Assembly (NCBI GenBank): GCA_050015355.1
Contig: JBEKBO010000075.1
Coordinates: forward strand, 1 to 22,669
Origin: CAWBRT01 sp050015355
GTDB lineage: Bacteria > Acidobacteriota > Terriglobia > Terriglobales > Acidobacteriaceae
Length of the DNA: 22,669 nt
Reading direction: 5' to 3'
The position numbers and the translations under genes were made by a program. This document shows, one piece after another, positions 1 to 6,155 of this stretch; positions within the stretch are counted from its first letter, which is position 1; every line of letters begins with the position of its first letter. Below the pieces are notes generated by a model. That model saw nothing but the letters and a program-made list of their open reading frames with translations, had not been told where the DNA came from and searched no databases.

Positions 1-26
1 TTTCGCTTGGGCGCCTGGCGCCACAC

Positions 27-50
27 AGTTGGTGCTCATGAGCAGCAACT
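27..50. repeat. 24-bp imperfect palindrome
   Basis: The sequence is symmetric about position 38/39, with core TGCTCATGAGCA and outer arms AGTTG / CAACT; only the pair at 32/45 mismatches. It lies downstream of the OsmC-like gene. No T-tract follows on either strand, so it is not an obvious intrinsic terminator. It could be an operator for a gene left of the window or a transcript-end hairpin. No gene is visible in 1-96. Confidence 0.4.
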
Positions 51-96
51 TAGCACGAAGAGTTGCGTAAAAACTTTCTTTCTTAACACCAGGTAT

Positions 97-573
97 CTAT
101 TTTATAACACAGTAGTAATAGCTGGTAGTAATTTGTATCGCGGAACTCAGTGAGCGGTAAATCGGACATTTCTCGGCGTACATGCCGTGAACGCGCTCCA
201 CGGTCTCCCGCGCCGATTCAGACGCCGCGAGTTTGAGGTGAACGTGAATGCGGCGGATAATCAGCGTTCCGCCTTCGTTTTCCACCTCGCCGCGAGCGTG
301 AGCTTGCACCTTCCCGTTATCGACTTCGATTTTGCGCGCTGCCAGCGCGCCGGCAAATGTGCCCAATAGTCAACCCGCGGTCGCGGCGACAATATAGTCC
401 AGAGTCGTTGCGTGCTGTTCCTTCAGGTTCTCCGGGTTTACCCCGTAGTGTTTGGCCACCGCCCCGTGAGTGCTGAAATAAACCGGCTTCGGCTCGCCCG
501 GCAGGTGAGCCACCCGAAGAGGACCGGCAATTCGTTCCAGGTCAACTTCCGAAACATAAGCAATGTCCGCCAT
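97..573 (-). CDS. OsmC-family peroxidase, candidate selenoprotein (in-frame TGA read through)
   Basis: OsmC/Ohr-type proteins reduce organic hydroperoxides in the cytoplasm with a pair of redox cysteines. The frame is a single 158-codon reading frame broken only by TGA at codon 68 (370-372). The residues on both sides are continuous OsmC sequence: LDYIVAATAG, then TGA, then LLGTFAGALAARKI. Homologues normally carry the first catalytic Cys exactly there. The second Cys is present at residue 136 (EKCPIYRSL). I chose the ATG at 573 because GGAGG lies 6 bases upstream; the frame stays open further upstream but without such a site. The length suits the family (about 140-160 aa) only if TGA is decoded. 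Neighbouring genes, including the sugar kinase upstream, end in TGA, so the codon is not globally reassigned. OsmC-like selenoproteins are known from marine metagenomes. Alternatives are a point-mutated pseudogene or a sequencing error, but the absence of any other lesion argues against decay. Confidence 0.78.
334..350 (-). promoter_or_regulatory. Candidate bacterial SECIS hairpin
   Basis: On the minus strand a perfect 7-bp stem GCGCGCT / AGCGCGC closes a GGC loop. The loop begins 27 nt after the TGA. Bacterial SECIS elements are short hairpins in the coding region right after the UGA, typically with the apical loop about 16-37 nt downstream and a G among its first loop bases. This hairpin meets both criteria. 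Its bases also encode ordinary OsmC residues (GALAAR), so some self-complementarity could be a by-product of GC-rich codons. Confidence 0.5.
370..372 (-). other. Candidate selenocysteine codon (UGA) in OsmC-like gene
   Basis: TGA on the minus strand is in frame and aligns with the family's first catalytic cysteine. It is directly followed by CTA TTG GGC. The TTG two codons later is the only nearby alternative start and has no ribosome binding site, so an independent downstream gene is unlikely. Confidence 0.7.
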
Positions 574-623
574 CTTTCCCTCCAAGAAAACCTTCGCCGC
601 GGCCACAGTCTAGTCGAAGGTGC

Positions 624-654
624 CCCATATTTGCCATCGGTTGGCAAATGTGGG
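624..654. repeat. 12-bp inverted repeat upstream of OsmC-like gene
   Basis: Arms CCCATATTTGCC (624-635) and GGCAAATGTGGG (643-654) pair over 12 positions with a single G-T pair, around the 7-base centre ATCGGTT. It lies between the end of the sugar kinase gene and the OsmC start, 51 bases upstream of that ATG. No U-run follows, which favours an operator or a 5' leader hairpin over a terminator. The rest of 574-767 shows no gene. Confidence 0.45.
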
Positions 655-767
655 TCTGTTCGGCTCCGTTTCGGCTCTTTGATCTCCGCCTTCGCCGAGC
701 AGCACCGAAGCCACCCACATCTGCGCCGCACGCGGTTTCGCTTACAAACGCGCCAGACTCACCCCAC

Positions 768-1676
768 TCACGACTGCCCTGGCACCCCGTAGAGGGCGCG
801 CACGCGCTCCCAGCCGGAACCGTTCGGGACGGGCATTGCCCCGGCTTGCGACGCGACCCATGCGCCCACTTGGTTCGCGGCCTCGGAGACGCGCTCCGGC
901 TCCGATCCCGCGATCAACTGCACCGCCAGCGCGGCGGTAAAAGCGTCTCCCGCGCCAACCGTATCGATGACCTTGACTGCAACTCCCGGGTGAACCACGG
1001 TTTTGTCCCCGAAGACGATGACGCTGCCACGAGCGCCGCGCGTAATGCAAACCGTTTGAAAACCGTACTGCCGCTGCAACATCTTCGCGGCATCGGGCTC
1101 ATACGTCGATGGCAGTTTGCAGGCGCGCAACACCGCAGGCAACTCCTCGCTGTTCAGCTTCAATACGTTGGCGCGTTGTAAGGAATCTTCGAGAATCTCA
1201 AGACTGTCGAACGGCGCCCGCAGATTCACGTCGAGGATTCGAAGGCAGTCCGGACGGCTGCACGCCAGCGCCCGGCGAATCGTTTCGCGGCTCGCCGGTG
1301 AACGTTGCGCGAGAGTTCCAAAGCAGATGGCATCCGCCTGCCCGGCGAGCTTCGCGAGTTCCGGAGTCCATTGCAGATAATCCCAAGCAACGTCTTGCGC
1401 GATCTCGTACTCGACGCTTCCGTCACTCGCCGGCATTGCTCTTGCCGATCCGGTCGGGTGCCCGGCGTCGGTTTGGACAAAAGAGCCGTCGACGCCATGA
1501 CGCTGCAACCCGGCGAGCGCCTCACGCCCAAGCTGGTCGTCTCCCACGCGGCTCACGACTATGCCGGTAGCACCGAGCGACGCAGCGATGAAGGCAAAGT
1601 TCGCCGGTGCGCCGCCCAGATGCGCTCCGGCGGGCAACAGATCCCACAGAACTTCGCCGATCCCGACCAGTATCAT
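768..1676 (-). CDS. PfkB-family carbohydrate kinase (fructokinase-like)
   Basis: This is a cytoplasmic kinase that phosphorylates a sugar with ATP. At 302 aa it matches the ribokinase/fructokinase family length. The N-terminal PfkB signature is visible as GGAPANFA (residues 21-28). The C-terminal signature is DTVGAGDAFTAAL, in which Asp244 of GAGD is the expected catalytic base and the glycines form the anion hole. An internal NLNSEE-like segment (LKLNSEE) and TRGARGS match the nucleotide-binding half. The ATG at 1676 is preceded by AAGG. The gene is divergent from the crotonase, with only 39 bases between start codons. Exact sugar specificity cannot be read from the sequence; fructose is the commonest substrate for members with GGAPANFA. 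Confidence 0.9.
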   Translation of the reverse strand: MILVGIGEVLWDLLPAGAHLGGAPANFAFIAASLGATGIVVSRVGDDQLGREALAGLQRHGVDGSFVQTDAGHPTGSARAMPASDGSVEYEIAQDVAWDYLQWTPELAKLAGQADAICFGTLAQRSPASRETIRRALACSRPDCLRILDVNLRAPFDSLEILEDSLQRANVLKLNSEELPAVLRACKLPSTYEPDAAKMLQRQYGFQTVCITRGARGSVIVFGDKTVVHPGVAVKVIDTVGAGDAFTAALAVQLIAGSEPERVSEAANQVGAWVASQAGAMPVPNGSGWERVRALYGVPGQS

Positions 1677-1683
1677 GAAGCCT

Positions 1684-1692
1684 TACAATATA
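1684..1692. promoter_or_regulatory. Possible overlapping divergent -10 elements
   Basis: In the 39-base gap between two divergent start codons, TACAAT (1684-1689, plus strand) and TATATT (1687-1692, minus strand) overlap. Each resembles a sigma-70 -10 box. The minus-strand one would give a very short leader for the kinase. No convincing -35 boxes were found, so this is tentative. Confidence 0.3.
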
Positions 1693-1715
1693 CGCAATAA
1701 GACCGGGGTGAACTC

Positions 1716-2492
<777 letters not shown>

Positions 2493-2567
2493 CTTCCCGT
2501 TAGACCAGATTCGCGGAAGGTATGCCCGCAGTGTAAGTTATCCTGTTCGGGTTGATCGAGACAGCTG

Positions 2568-3572
2568 ATGATGACCATACCGACTCCCCAGATTCGCCTG
2601 TACGGACCGGCGCTCGAGTTCTGTTTTCCAGGCCTGCTGATCGGCGCCGCCGAGTATGACGAAGGGCCGACCGGGCTCACCGTTTTCCACTTCCCCAAGG
2701 GTGTGATGGCCGCGGTGGACGTGCGCGGCGGAGCGGCGGCCACCATCAACACCGATCGCTTGCGGCTCGGTTACGACCAGCCGACCGTGCGAGCTATTTT
2801 CTTCACCGGCGGCTCCAGCTACGGCCTCGAAGCAGCTTCCGGAATCATGGCCGAGCTGCTCGCCTTGCGCGGAAACACCACCGCATGGGAGATGATCCCC
2901 ACCGTGACCGGGGCCGTCGTCTTTGATTTCCGCGGGCGCAATAACGCCATTCACCCCGACAAAGAGCTCGGCCGCGCCGCGCTGAGAGCTGCTCGCGAGG
3001 GCCGCTTCCCGCTCGGCGCGCACGGCGCGGGACGCCTGGTTAACGTCGGCAAGTTTTTCGGCCCGGCGTTCATGGAGAGCTCAGGACAAGGCGGCGCTTT
3101 CCGCCAGGTCGGCGATGTGAAACTAGCGGTCTTCAGCGTGGTGAATTCGGTCGGAGTCATCGTCGGCCGTGACGGGCGGGTGGTGCGTGGTAATTTCGAT
3201 CCGCAAACAGCCCTGCGGCGCACGCTTGCCCAAGACCTCAATGACGGCACCGCCCCGCGCAAGCGCCGTGCTGCCCGCGCCGTTGCTGAGCCCCTACCGG
3301 CGTCCGCCGCTCCCGAAAACACCACGCCGACGGTCGTCGTCGTCAATCAAAAGTTGACCTACGCGCAACTCAGCCGGCTCGCCGTTCAGACCCACACCTC
3401 GATGGCACGCGCCATTCAGCCCTTCCACACGGAAAAAGACGGCGACGTGCTCTACGCCGTAACCACCGGGGAGGTAGAGAACACCAAGCTGGAGTTTGAA
3501 GAGCTGGCGTCGTATGCGGCCGAGTTGGCATGGGACGCCGTCCTGAGCGCGGTGCCGCCACTGGAAACCTAG
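2568..3572 (+). CDS. P1-family (DmpA/S58) peptidase, self-processing N-terminal-nucleophile type
   Basis: The 334-residue protein resembles L-aminopeptidase/D-esterase DmpA-type enzymes, which are made as precursors and cleave themselves to expose a Ser/Thr nucleophile. The opening P1 glycine-rich region (AAVDVRGGAAATINTD, then FFTGGSSYGLEAASGIM) and the alpha-chain segment GRLVNVGKFFG are present. The expected processing site is Asn251-Thr252 in ENTTPTVVVVNQ, so Thr252 would be the nucleophile. The following beta-chain pattern (LSRLAVQTHTSMARAIQPFHT, then DGDVLYAVTTGE) fits the family. No signal peptide is seen, so a cytoplasmic location is inferred. The region before Thr252 is rich in Arg, Ala and Pro and is probably a linker. 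The stop codon TAG lies inside the CTAG terminus of the downstream repeat. Physiological substrate unknown. Confidence 0.88.
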   Translation: MMTIPTPQIRLYGPALEFCFPGLLIGAAEYDEGPTGLTVFHFPKGVMAAVDVRGGAAATINTDRLRLGYDQPTVRAIFFTGGSSYGLEAASGIMAELLALRGNTTAWEMIPTVTGAVVFDFRGRNNAIHPDKELGRAALRAAREGRFPLGAHGAGRLVNVGKFFGPAFMESSGQGGAFRQVGDVKLAVFSVVNSVGVIVGRDGRVVRGNFDPQTALRRTLAQDLNDGTAPRKRRAARAVAEPLPASAAPENTTPTVVVVNQKLTYAQLSRLAVQTHTSMARAIQPFHTEKDGDVLYAVTTGEVENTKLEFEELASYAAELAWDAVLSAVPPLET

Positions 3573-3813
3573 AGCAATTCCCTTGTTGGTGTATCCAAAT
3601 TCCCAATGGTATGTCATGGCGACCGGAGCGCCTAGCGCCCGTGGCCGGAGCAGCCGAGCTGCGTACCCGACATTACATTCGATAAGCAAGAAGCTGTTCG
3701 GGCGCGGAGTGGAGCCACCCTTTGTTTTCGGCAGCAGAAACAAAAGGTGGCTCGACTTCGCTCGCCATGACAGTTTGATATGTTGGGATATACCTATTGG
3801 AAAATTGCTCTAG
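3569..3813. repeat. MITE-like dispersed hairpin repeat, copy 1
   Basis: A ~245-bp non-coding element is bounded by CTAGAGCAATT (3569-3579) and its exact inverse AATTGCTCTAG (3803-3813). Nested inside are perfect 11-bp inverted repeats TGTCATGGCGA (3612-3622) and TCGCCATGACA (3762-3772). A 16-bp near-perfect hairpin (arms 3712-3727 and 3738-3753, GAGCCACC...GGTGGCTC) lies within. The 161-bp core recurs at 18061-18217. CTAG at both ends could be a target-site duplication. The left CTAG supplies the stop codon of the P1 peptidase. Short open frames here (for example one spanning 3583-3813) are unlikely to be genes. The element lies between convergent genes, where it could also act as a transcript-end structure. 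Confidence 0.75.
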
Positions 3814-3831
3814 CTGGCTTGCCGGAACTGC

Positions 3832-3860
3832 CCCACCCTAGCAACAAAAGCTAGGGTGGG
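3832..3860. repeat. Perfect 11-bp intergenic hairpin
   Basis: Arms CCCACCCTAGC (3832-3842) and GCTAGGGTGGG (3850-3860) enclose the loop AACAAAA. It lies between convergent genes and between two repeat elements. No T-tract follows, but the stable stem could block transcription from both sides. I recall similar CCCACCCT.../...AGGGTGGG hairpins scattered in Acidobacteriota genomes, which is memory rather than a search result. Confidence 0.6.
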
Positions 3861-3870
3861 CCACCCGGGG

Positions 3871-3963
3871 GCACGGAGTGGAGGGATCTTTTGTTTTCCC
3901 TCAGTAAAGTAACACAAGAGATTCCTCGACTCGCGTCGCAAGGCGCCTCTCGCTCCGAATGAC
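3871..3963. repeat. Diverged, partial member of the same hairpin-repeat family
   Basis: The order of blocks matches copy 1: CGGAGTGGAG, then a stem arm running into TTTTGTTTT, then CAG, then the complementary arm, then TCGACT, then GAATGAC in place of CCATGAC. The stem arms differ in sequence (GGGATC here against GCCACC in copy 1) but the opposite arm changes with them (GATTCC against GGTGGC), so pairing is preserved. The right arm contains a short extra segment (3934-3950). Nothing else was recognised in the 443-base gap 3573-4015. Confidence 0.5.
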
Positions 3964-4015
3964 GTTGGCTGGGCGGGATACAGCAACAACTCGAAAACCC
4001 TCTCACTAATCACAG

Positions 4016-4771
4016 TCAGAGACTCGCCTCATAAATCTCGTACTGATGGGTTTGAACGATCCTGCGCAGGGTGTTTCCCTTCTCGATTACGTGCTGCTCG
4101 AAGGGTGCGTTGTAAATGACATACACCGGGCGAGCATGGCGGGCGAGTGACGATCGAAGGTTGTCGATGACAGCCGAAAGCACGTAATCCGGGAAGGGGT
4201 TGAAAAGGTAGACGACCAACGGATCGGGCGGAAACCTGAATTCGCGAGCGTCGAGACAGATTGACTGCGCGTCAATTTTGTCGTCGTTTTCACGAAGTCT
4301 TGCGAGGTTTTCCTCGGCGACGGCGTGAAGCTCGGCTTGTACTTCCACGCCGATGATGCGCCGAAAGGGATACTCGGCGGCCAGCAGCAGCGCTCTTCCC
4401 TTGCCCGAGCCAAGGTCGATGAAGGTGAAGCGCGTGAAGTCGACTCGCGCCAGTTGTTGCAGCATTTCGGAAAATTCAGCCGGAACCGTTGGCTGATACA
4501 GCCGTTCGGTAAAGACCTCGCGCAGCCGGACGCTCCAGCTCAGCCGCGCCCAGGTGGTATCGAATCCGTAGTCGCAATCGTAGTCGATGTCGCCGAAGCG
4601 GCTGCGTCGGCGCTCGGGCATGCTGTCGCACAACAGGCTCCAGACTTGCGTGGCAAGATACGCCAGCGATTTGCCTAAACCGCGCGCGCGCACGGAATCG
4701 CGTGCCCATCGCATGAACAACGGGCCAAGCTCCAGATTCTGGTCTGCGCCTTCCACAGTTTGATTATGCAC
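4016..4771 (-). CDS. Class I SAM-dependent methyltransferase, substrate unknown
   Basis: The 251-residue protein contains a typical SAM-binding Rossmann motif I, FIDLGSGKGRALLLAAEYP, followed by the acidic end of beta-2 in GVEVQAELHAVAEENLAR. A YLFNPFPDYVL motif lies at the motif IV position, where catalytic or substrate-contacting residues sit. The DLGSGKGR form recalls DOT1-like and broad FkbM-type methyltransferase folds, but I cannot name the substrate. The N-terminal region (YDCDYGFDTTWARLSW) is not a known motif to me. The start is uncertain: the frame opens with GTG at 4771 without a clear ribosome binding site, and an internal ATG at 4714 is an alternative. The gene overlaps the MFS remnant on the other strand and is followed by intergenic repeats, so it may have arrived by rearrangement. 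Confidence 0.8.
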   Translation of the reverse strand: MHNQTVEGADQNLELGPLFMRWARDSVRARGLGKSLAYLATQVWSLLCDSMPERRRSRFGDIDYDCDYGFDTTWARLSWSVRLREVFTERLYQPTVPAEFSEMLQQLARVDFTRFTFIDLGSGKGRALLLAAEYPFRRIIGVEVQAELHAVAEENLARLRENDDKIDAQSICLDAREFRFPPDPLVVYLFNPFPDYVLSAVIDNLRSSLARHARPVYVIYNAPFEQHVIEKGNTLRRIVQTHQYEIYEASL

Positions 4772-4990
4772 GTTTCCACGCCCGTTGAGGTGTCTGCTCG
4801 ATGGCCGGGCGTGACTGGCGCGTGGTTCGGAACCATTCCCGCCGTTGTTCTCGGCGGCGTGGGAAGCATCGTGGTAGTGGCGCTGTGGGCCTGGCTGTTC
4901 CCCGAACCGCGGAAGGTCGATCAGCTCACGGCCAAGGAACTCAGACCCGCGACCGAACAGGTTCTGGAAACGGGCACACCCACGTCATAG
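4766..4990 (+). pseudogene. C-terminal remnant of an MFS transporter
   Basis: The translated 75 residues contain one hydrophobic helix (WFGTIPAVVLGGVGSIVVVALW) ending in a basic cytoplasmic tail (LFPEPRKVDQLT). This resembles the last transmembrane helix and tail of major facilitator exporters of the enterobactin-exporter-like kind. The eleven preceding helices are absent; the methyltransferase gene starts on the opposite strand where they should be. No ribosome binding site precedes the frame. It is most simply the 3' stump of a transporter gene truncated by rearrangement. A genuine single-helix small protein cannot be excluded. Confidence 0.5.
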
Positions 4991-5045
4991 CAGCCCGCCG
5001 CTTTCGACCCTGAAGTCCAATCCGCCCGTTGTTTTTTCCTTCCTC

Positions 5046-5059
5046 GTGACTTTAGTCAT
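5046..5059 (+). promoter_or_regulatory. Dnr/FNR-type operator upstream of RIC gene
   Basis: GTGAC TTTA GTCAT has the symmetric half-sites and 4-base spacer of CRP/FNR-family sites. It is close to the TTGAC-N4-GTCAA preference of NO-sensing Dnr/NnrR regulators. Its centre, 5052.5, lies 41.5 bases before a start site (about 5094) predicted from the TAGATT -10 box at 5082-5087, which is class II activator geometry. Confidence 0.55.
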
Positions 5060-5081
5060 CGTGCTATCGGGCATCCGCCTC

Positions 5082-5087
5082 TAGATT
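5082..5087 (+). promoter_or_regulatory. Putative -10 box of RIC promoter
   Basis: TAGATT matches TATAAT at four of six positions, including the key A2 and T6. It is placed where an activator-dependent promoter driven by the operator at 5046-5059 would need it. No good -35 box is present, as expected for class II activation. Confidence 0.4.
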
Positions 5088-5178
5088 ACGTTCAGGCGCG
5101 AAAAAGCTGATTTACTTCAGCCCGCGCAATCCCATCGCCGCTTGTACTCGAACGCGGCCGTTTACGGAGGCACTCAAC

Positions 5179-5910
5179 ATGGCTATCGACACGAGCAGGA
5201 CCGTTCGCGAGTTCGTACTCGAACTCCCGTCTTCCATCAACGTTTTCGAGCAGCTTGGAATCGACTACTGCTGCGGAGGGCAAAAGCCGCTGGCCGAGGC
5301 ATGCACGGCGGCCGGAAAGAAGCTGGACACCCTCACGGCCATGCTGGAGCGGCTGCAATCCGAACAACAGACAAGAACCGCGCCGGCGAACAACTGGGCG
5401 ACGGAACCTTTGTATGACCTGATCGAAAACATCAAGAGCACGCATCACGTCTACGTGCGCGAGCAGATCCCGAACCTTGAGGCGCTGCTGGACAAAGTCA
5501 CCGCAAAACACGGTGAGAATCATCCCGAGCTCGCCAGTGTTCGCGACAAGTTTGCCGCGCTGGCCGACGAACTTGCCATGCACCTGATGAAAGAAGAGCA
5601 GATACTGTTTCCCTACATCGCGCGCAGCGAAGAGAGTTCGTTGCAGCATGAGCCGGCGCCGCCCTCCTGCTTCGGCTCGGTCGAACACCCGATCCGCATG
5701 ATGATGTCAGAACACGACAGTGCGGGCGAGGCGTTGCGCGAAATGCGCCGGCTGACCGCCGATTACAAGGTGCCGGATGACGCCTGCACCAGTTTCCGCG
5801 CGCTCTACAAGTTACTGCAGGAGTTCGAGGCGGACCTTCACCAGCACATCCACAAGGAAAACAACATCCTGTTTCCACGCGCAATGCAAGTGTGCCGGGC
5901 AGCAGCGTAG
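5179..5910 (+). CDS. ric: Iron-sulfur cluster repair di-iron protein (RIC; ScdA/YtfE type)
   Basis: RIC proteins repair Fe-S clusters damaged by nitric oxide or oxidants, using a hemerythrin-like di-iron centre in the cytoplasm. The 243-residue product has the N-terminal ScdA domain (residues about 5-60) with the conserved CCGG motif at Cys31-Cys32. The hemerythrin-like four-helix domain follows, with ligand-type residues His89/His90, His135 in HLMKEEQ, the VEHPIRMMMSEHD segment and HQHIHKENNILFP near the C-terminus. ATG 5179 has GGAGG 8 bases upstream. The Dnr/FNR-like operator upstream fits control by NO or low oxygen. It is called ScdA in Staphylococcus and YtfE in E. coli. The assignment is firm; the NO link is inferred from family and promoter. 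Confidence 0.95.
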   Translation: MAIDTSRTVREFVLELPSSINVFEQLGIDYCCGGQKPLAEACTAAGKKLDTLTAMLERLQSEQQTRTAPANNWATEPLYDLIENIKSTHHVYVREQIPNLEALLDKVTAKHGENHPELASVRDKFAALADELAMHLMKEEQILFPYIARSEESSLQHEPAPPSCFGSVEHPIRMMMSEHDSAGEALREMRRLTADYKVPDDACTSFRALYKLLQEFEADLHQHIHKENNILFPRAMQVCRAAA

Positions 5911-5992
5911 CGGCGCTGGTCGTTACGGCACGCATTCGATTGAGCAACTGGCCGGCTGAAAGCTCCAGCGCCGGGATTACGGCATTTCCGCC
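5909..5992 (+). repeat. Long-range inverted repeat after RIC gene
   Basis: CGGCGCTGG just after the RIC stop codon is repeated in exact inverse as CCAGCGCCG about 55 bases later, with a smaller GAGC/GCTC stem between. This would fold the RIC transcript tail into a stem structure. It is not followed by a U-run. Apart from this, the promoter and the terminator listed next, 5911-6155 shows no gene. Confidence 0.35.
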
Positions 5993-6040
5993 GGCGATGT
6001 ACGATAAAGACCCTATTCCATGGGGCTAACGCTTGATGTA

Positions 6041-6069
6041 TTGTCAAGGCAGTTATTGAACAGTAGATT
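6041..6069 (+). promoter_or_regulatory. Sigma-70-like promoter just before a terminator
   Basis: TTGTCA (6041-6046, five of six to TTGACA) and TAGATT (6064-6069) are separated by exactly 17 bases. A start near 6076 would run directly into the terminator at 6081-6115, giving a transcript of only about 40 nt. The downstream gene is on the other strand, so no coding role is visible. Confidence 0.4.
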
Positions 6070-6080
6070 TCCTCCCAATT

Positions 6081-6115
6081 AACCCCGTCGCCAACCAGCA
6101 CGGGGTTATTTTTTT
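6081..6115 (+). terminator. Rho-independent terminator
   Basis: AACCCCGT (6081-6088) pairs with ACGGGGTT (6100-6107) across an 11-base loop, followed by A and seven T residues. It is oriented on the plus strand, so it would end transcripts reading through from the RIC gene or from the small promoter at 6041-6069. Confidence 0.8.
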
Positions 6116-6155
6116 CAGTATGTGTTCATTCCTTCCGTGTATTCGCCGTTCACCG

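Noticed and set aside
97..366. Independent 89-residue gene starting at TTG 366
   Set aside because: It begins mid-domain in OsmC sequence, has no ribosome binding site, and is in the same frame as the upstream half, so it is the continuation past the TGA.
3583..3813. 76-residue open frame between the peptidase and methyltransferase genes
   Set aside because: It lies wholly within the inverted-repeat element. Its FVFGSxNKRWLDFARHD segment reappears in copy 2 only because the DNA repeat does; it has no ribosome binding site.
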